Below, piece after piece: positions 59,119 through 64,000 of a stretch of 64,000 nucleotides of DNA; within the stretch, counting starts at the first letter, position 1, and each line of letters starts with the position of its first letter. The notes below the pieces were generated by a model. It had not been told where the DNA came from and made no database searches. It saw nothing but the letters and a program-made list of their open reading frames with translations. The position numbers and the translations under genes were made by a program. Where the stretch lies: contig OY755244.1 of NCBI GenBank assembly GCA_963576725.1, positions 37,150,109 to 37,214,108 on the forward strand, given 5' to 3'. The stretch comes from Azorinus chamasolen (lineage: Eukaryota > Mollusca > Bivalvia > Cardiida > Solecurtidae).

Positions 59119-59444
59119 AGTAAAGCCTGTTACAGATAATACTCAAATTGAATGTACACAATATTTGAACCCATGGTGGACCTAATACTACTTTGAAAAT
59201 GCACCATGTGTGTGTGTGTGGACTGAGACAAAGGACACGGTATATGGCGTGACGCCTAAACTGAAAGCCGAATGAAGCCATGTACTGTGTAAGTACTAAA
59301 TACTGTAAATAGCCAGTTTATAGCTGACTTTGTGACAGTAAAATTGTCAACTTGAAGAATTCTATTGTCTACCCAGCTGAGTTTATTCTGAATGTCCTAC
59401 AAACAGTTTTTTGTATTTATTGCCGTGTCTAACACTGAATTTGA

Positions 59445-59632
59445 GACTCAGATAAGTAAATTTAAAAAGAAGTCAAGAATAATTTATTTATTTCTCCACC
59501 ACATCCTATGTTGTTACCTCTCTTTAGAATCGTCTAGAAGAGACGATTCTAAAGAGTGGTCATAACATAGGATTTAGTGGGGAAATGACGATTTTAGTAT
59601 TTGAATAAGTCCCTTTCATTTATTGCTCTGTG
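59445..59632. repeat. C-family element
   Basis: CTCAGATAAGTAAATTTAAAA; hairpin CTCCACCACATCCTATGTTG to its inverse, tip GTCTAGAAGAGAC; end TTTATTGCTCTG. Confidence 0.78.
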
Positions 59633-59721
59633 ATTGCTGAATTCTCAAAACGGAAAGTTCTATAGTTTTTTGACTGATATATTTCATTCAGTATCTTCGT
59701 TTATAGCTCCATGATGATATA

Positions 59722-59825
59722 GAACGGCAAACAGTGCAAACCCTGCTCAGAGGGTTCCACTAGGAGTCCTTCTGATCTGTGTTTACACTGTTTGCTAATT
59801 CCAGCGTACTCGATTGCCACTTTCC
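59722..59825 (-). repeat. G-family hairpin
   Basis: GGCAAACAGTGCAAACCCTGC..GATCTGTGTTTACACTGTTTG, tip GGGTTCCACTAGGAGTCC. Confidence 0.62.
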
Positions 59826-60244
59826 CAGAGCTAAACAATCACTAGAAGCCATTGTAAGAGGATTTCCGTAGATTAGTCTGTCTAGACGTAACATGATAGC
59901 TAAGAGCAATAAAATATCCATCTTAGAAAATGGGACACGAACATACGACCGTCGTATTCTATAAGTCTTTATGGGTTGAACCATTCTCTTATTGAGACAT
60001 TTATTTGCAAGCTCAAACATTTGTCTGTTTCATTTTTCAATTTTAGCTAAATTCTGAAAGTAGGAGATCCTTCGAAAGCAAAAAGAGCAATGCGGAAAGA
60101 GAAAATTGCTGACTCGGCTGTATTGCGTCTGTTCATGGGCAGTTATTAAAAGTGTAACACTGTTCACGCCCCTAGCTTCGGCTTAAGCGGTATTCAATTT
60201 TCGTAACTAACAGCATTTAAACTGATGATCCCGAAGGACCAGAC

Positions 60245-60345
60245 AGTTTGTTTTTACGAACGACTCGTCAAACGATAGTTTGAATCCTGGTCAGGCAGTG
60301 GGTTACTCGGTGTCTGATGTGGATACAGTTTGATTCAATATGCCG
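60245..60345. repeat. H-family hairpin repeat
   Basis: CGTCAAACGATAGTTTGAATCC..GTGTCTGATGTGGATACAG. Confidence 0.55.
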
Positions 60346-60614
60346 GTCTTGATCAGTAAGAAATTGTTAGGAATAGTAGAACAGTACGTTCAGGGTGTTT
60401 ACACCTTTAATCAGATAAATAATTAAAACTGACTCCTCCTTTCCTGAATATTAATTAAACAAAATGTAACATCAAAAGTCATTACTGATTGGCATAACAA
60501 ACAGTTTGCAAAATGTTTCATATACTCGGTTCCCACACATTGGGGTTAACAATTTTTATGTCCACAGATTTTCCGTAATTATCACAATGATTTTGCCACA
60601 AAACCATTATTTTA

Positions 60615-60692
60615 TGCATGAGATATATTGTGTCATGAGATATATTGTGTCATGAGATATATTGTATATTGTGTCATGAGATATATTGTGTC
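60615..60692. repeat. 19-bp tandem repeat, four copies
   Basis: GTGTCATGAGATATATT repeats with an extra GTATATT before the last copies. Confidence 0.85.
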
Positions 60693-60694
60693 TG

Positions 60695-61085
60695 AACCCA
60701 TTTTCCTCATGAATATTCATGTAAGAATACAATCACATCATGAATAATATGATCATTTTTATAATGGACGCAGGAAAGTATTGCCATGGCAGAAACTGTA
60801 GCATTATATCTACAGTAAAACCTCTCTATAACGGCCACTAAATTATGTAAAATGTGTTAAAGGCAGGTTGTTACTTAAAGCAAGGTGAAAGTAAAACAGA
60901 ACGCTCCTATAGGAGCGTTCTGTTTTACTTTCACCTTGCTTTAAGCAGCCACCTGACCTAAATACCAACTAATTAACACAATTTAGTGGCCGTTATAGAG
61001 AGGTTTTACTGTATGTTATTCCATACGCAAACAGATATGATCTGTATCTGCACTGTTTGCAAATGCGTTAAATCACGCCTCCATC
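60695..61085 (-). repeat. TTAA-A element hosting a D-family MITE
   Basis: TGAACCCATTTTCCTCATGAA; the body runs to GTAGCATTATATCTA, is interrupted by the D element, and resumes TGTTATTCCATACGCAAACAG; the hairpin tip is lost. Confidence 0.75.
60813..61011. mobile_element. D-family pogo-like MITE (199 bp) nested in TTAA-A
   Basis: CAGTAAAACCTCTCTATAACG to CCGTTATAGAGAGGTTTTACTG, TA at 60811-60812 and 61012-61013; tip GAACGCTCCTATAGGAGCGTTC perfect. The best conserved D copy. Confidence 0.91.
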
Positions 61086-61104
61086 ATGTGCAGGGTTTAT
61101 CCTA

Positions 61105-61212
61105 CATGTACGGGAGCCGTCTGACCTGAACCTACTCTGTTTGCATAGGAGTTAAAATGCGTATATATCGAGGGCTTGGTGCAAAACTATTCTAACTCCT
61201 TCACAAAGTGAA
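61105..61212. repeat. TTAA-A right arm followed by half of palindrome P1
   Basis: GGGAGCCGTCTGACCTGAACC..GCATAGGAGTTAAAATGCG, then CGAGGGCTTGGTGCAAAACTA and ..CCTTCACAAAGTGA (61169-61212), cut just past the centre. Confidence 0.7.
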
Positions 61213-61674
61213 ATCAATATTGCCCGATCTTACTCTCAAATCTCAGATAAAATGCAATGTTCAAGAACGTTTTTCGCCATGCCAGAAACTGTAAAAATAT
61301 ATTTATAATGTTGTGCCCCCACAGGCGTTATCTCAGTTTTCAACATTTGTCAGGATGCTGGACCTGAGGGACATCAACACACAATTCTGCTAGATCAGGA
61401 TCTAGCTTTGATTATAAATGTGGGCTCGCTCTGAGATCTTATTTCAGAGAGTTAAGGCATGAAATAAAAGACAAAGTTTCAAATATCAGTCATATTAGTT
61501 TGTATTTGTATAATTCTTCAATAATCCTAAACTCTAATTATTACAATTCTATAAACACAACAATCTCATTAAAATACAGATCTAGATTCTACTGTATCAA
61601 TTGCATTTGTCATCTTTTCTATCCCAAACTATTGTTCTGACACCTTAACACATATTAAGAGTTGAAATTACTGT

Positions 61675-62115
61675 ATTGAAGAGTTGACCGAATCTGGTAA
61701 TATTTACCGGATCTGGTAAAATTACAATTTGACCGGATCTGGTAAAATATTAAAAATGATAATATTTATGATTTTATGTAACAGTTTTCATATGTAATTT
61801 AGTAAAAGGTGATATTTACTCATAAACACACATTTGGAAGCTGAAGTTACGGTATTAAAGTGTTTGACCGAATCTGGTGATGTTTACCGGATCTGGTAAA
61901 ATTACAATTTGACCGGATCTGGTAAAATATTCAAAATCACAATAAATAAGGTTTTATGGGACCTTTTGTATATGTAGCCTATTATAAACTAATATCTATT
62001 GAAAGTATGTTCACCTGCAGTCTAGATTTGCTCTTATTGATAACAAAATAGAGTGTTTTGGTAGTTTCACCGGATTGGGTAAAAGTACAAGAGTTTGACC
62101 GGATCCGGTAAAGGT
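61675..62115. repeat. Cluster of GACCGGATCTGGTAAA motifs
   Basis: At least eight copies of GACCGRATCTGGTAAA or close variants at about 61685, 61707, 61729, 61867, 61888, 61909, 62069 and 62098. Two blocks (61683-61750 and 61866-61930) are near copies about 182 bp apart; 62069 and 62098 are looser (GATTGGGTAAA, GGATCCGGTAAA). GACCGAATCCGGTCGACC at about 62242 is an inverted pair. Confidence 0.85.
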
Positions 62116-62269
62116 GCTGATAACCGCTTTAAATGTAGAGTGAGTTTGTGATTCTGGGTAAATTATGACTGGTTATATATTCCTATATCATTTTGGGTAA
62201 AAATACCTCAAGGTTCCTATTCATTGTGAACAGTTTTCAATTGACCGAATCCGGTCGACCTTTCTCTAA

Positions 62270-62600
62270 GTGAGTAACAGACATACTGACGCTCCGTCAG
62301 AATGGGCCGCCTTTTATACCCATCTTGACGTGACGTCATCAAAACAACAAGCAAAGTGCACGTAGCGTTGTCGAAAGAACATCAGCTTTTACATGGAAAA
62401 CATAGCGAGTTGAGACATTTCAAGTGAGTTATAGATTCTATGTGACTTATATAAACTATAACTGTCGAAATCTCAACAAGAAATAGCGAAATGACGCTAA
62501 AATATGACTTTGTAAAAACCGGAAGTCAAGATCGAAAATTACGGGAAAGTTTACGTGGAGCGAACGATTCTACGTGACAGTTGCCGAAATCTAGGTTGTA
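62270..62600. promoter_or_regulatory. Possible promoter region with CRE and ETS-type sites
   Basis: TGACGTCA (consensus CRE) at 62331-62338, immediately preceded by a second TGACG; TTTTATACC at about 62312; CTGACGCTCCGTCAG small hairpin at 62286-62300; ACCGGAAGT (ETS core) at 62518 and again at 62750. CpG steps are more frequent here than in the rest of the window. The direction of transcription is not decided. Confidence 0.4.
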
Positions 62601-62849
62601 CAGGATTTGATGACATTTAAAAGGTATAGATATCGATACGATATGCAGAATAATAAGTAGATTGTGACACGGCACAGCATTACCCCCGTCCCTCAGGAAT
62701 TGGTCCCCAATTTGGCAAGATTCAGAAGCGAAAGTAGACATGTGATCGTTACCGGAAGTGAATTTTTAAACTGGGAAAAAGAGCATGGCCGTTGTCACAA
62801 TTTACAATGTGAACTGGTAATTTGCAATATATCATATAACTATTAAGAT

Positions 62850-63750
62850 TTCGTCTATCTTAGCATGGCACACAGGTTAATGCATGTCCAGTCTTTCAAT
62901 TTGCTTTGATTTCGATGAATGACAACAATTTAACGAAGAGCACGGTGATAGAAAAATCACATTGATTGGCAAAACTTAGTGCAGAGGATTCAAACCATTT
63001 ATTTTGTAATTTCGTCCTCTGTCTAACTTTTGGAAACAAAATAATACATTAGCATTTAGTTTTACATAAATGCAATTCTTAATGTTACATCTAATCAAAC
63101 TTATTTTGTTTTAACCATCAATCAGTTCATAAGTTCTGATTCATTCTTCTTTCCATCATTAATTACAATGCTGAGAAGATAAAGTCAGACACCTTATGTT
63201 CAACATGTGCTCTGTATCTTAACATGTTTTCAACAACTAATTTGTAAGAAACATATCTTAAACCAAACAATAACAAGTTATTCAACTTGTCTTAGTCTTA
63301 ACAATGCAATTTATCAAAATTCATAAATTCAATAGAATATATAAACATCAACACGTATACTTGTTTGGCCTACAACCAACCTCTGTTTATCTTATTAATA
63401 AGAAAACAACATCTGTTTATCTTATTAAGAAGAAACTGAAAATATTTTCTATCATCAATTTAACTCCCATTTGATATCCAATTCTTTTGAAAATTTAGTA
63501 GCTATAAGCACTATTCAAATTCAGTAGTACCAAACAAGTCATTTTATTCAGAGACATATCCACTAATGTATATGTCTGTTCTATTTACCAACATAACCAT
63601 TTTACTCAAAATGAATCCACATAGGATCCAAATTTATGTTATTCTGTTAATCTTTCAGAAAATGACACACAGTTATCATTTCATTCTGAATATACTCAGT
63701 AACTTATAAAGTAGTTGCTCATAATCTTAATTTTTTAAAATTTATTTCAG
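62850..63750. other. AT-rich stretch almost free of the window's MITEs
   Basis: I see no TTAA-A/B, C, D or I element here, in contrast to the preceding 60 kb. Only a short direct repeat (AACATCTGTTTATCTTATTAA type at 63380 and 63410) stands out. Confidence 0.5.
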
Positions 63751-63809
63751 GTTAGAAATTAAAGATGGATGATGCAACTACCTTCTGATAATCCCTAGAT
63801 TTTAAATTG
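63751..63809 (+). other. Candidate small non-coding exon
   Basis: Preceded by a good acceptor (AAAATTTATTTCAG) and followed by a consensus donor (AAATTG|GTAAGT). It contains ATG GAT GAT but the frame stops after seven codons, so it would be 5'UTR or part of a non-coding RNA. It lies about 1.2 kb downstream of the possible promoter. Confidence 0.3.
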
Positions 63810-64000
63810 GTAAGTGATCTGGAAAATTTATGAAATTCAAGTAGCCAAAATTATTTTGTGTACAGTCTTCCATGAGACAGAACTGTGTATGTGCTCACAG
63901 TTTGTGTCATAGAGGCTTACATCAATCACAAACAATCACACAAGTGAAAAATATTCATCAATGAAATTTCAGCAAGCATAACAATTTGATTTAGAGAAAT

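Noticed and set aside
1..62000. Many GC-containing hairpins resembling bacterial terminators
   Set aside because: They are MITE cores in a eukaryotic genome, lacking T-tract context after genes.
62664..62846. 60-codon ORF in the candidate promoter region
   Set aside because: No recognisable domain, no clear splice partners; could be part of a first exon but cannot be supported.
1..64000. Transposase, reverse transcriptase, tRNA or rRNA genes
   Set aside because: None seen: no long ORF beyond the exons, no tRNA-like cloverleaf noticed by eye; a covariance-model scan would be needed to exclude decayed tRNA-like parts.

Overview
This is a window of eukaryotic nuclear DNA, very probably from a mollusc and most likely a bivalve. 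It is AT-rich, has GT-AG introns of 2.8-11 kb, and contains an interspersed repeat at 57.42-58.83 kb (TTTTAGCTCACC start, then 'TTTGGCACATAGCATCATG' blocks) that I know from bivalve genomes. TTATGCCCC-type and CCGT-rich repeats at 13.4-14.4 kb point the same way. The species is not determined.

One gene can be supported. Seven exons on the + strand between 1165 and 41103 join in one unbroken frame (1076 nt; 357 residues plus a split first codon). They encode the C-terminal part of an L1-family (neuroglian/L1CAM-like) cell-adhesion protein: three consecutive fibronectin type III domains, each split over two exons, then a last exon with a polar linker and a short hydrophobic C-terminus. The domain order, the TPEG-VP linker and the YEE...NP motif match FnIII-3 to FnIII-5 of the L1 family. 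Instead of a transmembrane segment with an ankyrin-binding cytoplasmic tail, the protein ends in what looks like a GPI-anchor signal. Upstream Ig and FnIII exons lie outside the window. The 3'UTR starts at 41104 and its end is unknown.

Most of the rest is a dense, nested collection of short non-autonomous palindromic transposons; no transposase gene was seen. Families, named here for convenience, are: TTAA-A (subtypes A1-A3, about 190-290 bp, about 75 copies or fragments) and TTAA-B (about 215-250 bp, about 26), both bounded by TTAA with CCCTTT.../...AAAGGG ends, as expected of piggyBac-like MITEs; smaller TTAA-E, -F, -G, -H and -K groups and a group J of unclear ends; C (about 190 bp, CAGAG...CTCTG ends, a long perfect hairpin, possibly hAT-like); and D and I (about 204 bp, TA-flanked CAGTAAAACC-type ends, pogo/Tigger-like MITEs). 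For A and B elements '+' means the head (CCTCATATAAA or CATAGGCTATTTTT) comes first. Several families with unrelated ends share the same hairpin tip, GCTCCTATAGGAGC, and several share most of the hairpin arm. Nested insertions give an insertion order and show TTAA and TA targeting directly.

Layout: 0-1.1 kb repeats; 1.2-41.1 kb gene with repeat-filled introns; 41.1-43 kb 3'UTR with minisatellites; 43-57 kb MITE-rich downstream DNA; 57.4-58.8 kb mollusc tandem repeat interrupted by a TTAA-A2 element; 59-61.2 kb more MITEs; 61.7-62.1 kb a cluster of a CCGGATCTGGTAAA motif; 62.3-62.8 kb a possible promoter with CRE and ETS-type sites; 62.85-64 kb AT-rich DNA nearly free of these repeats, with one candidate small non-coding exon at 63751-63809.
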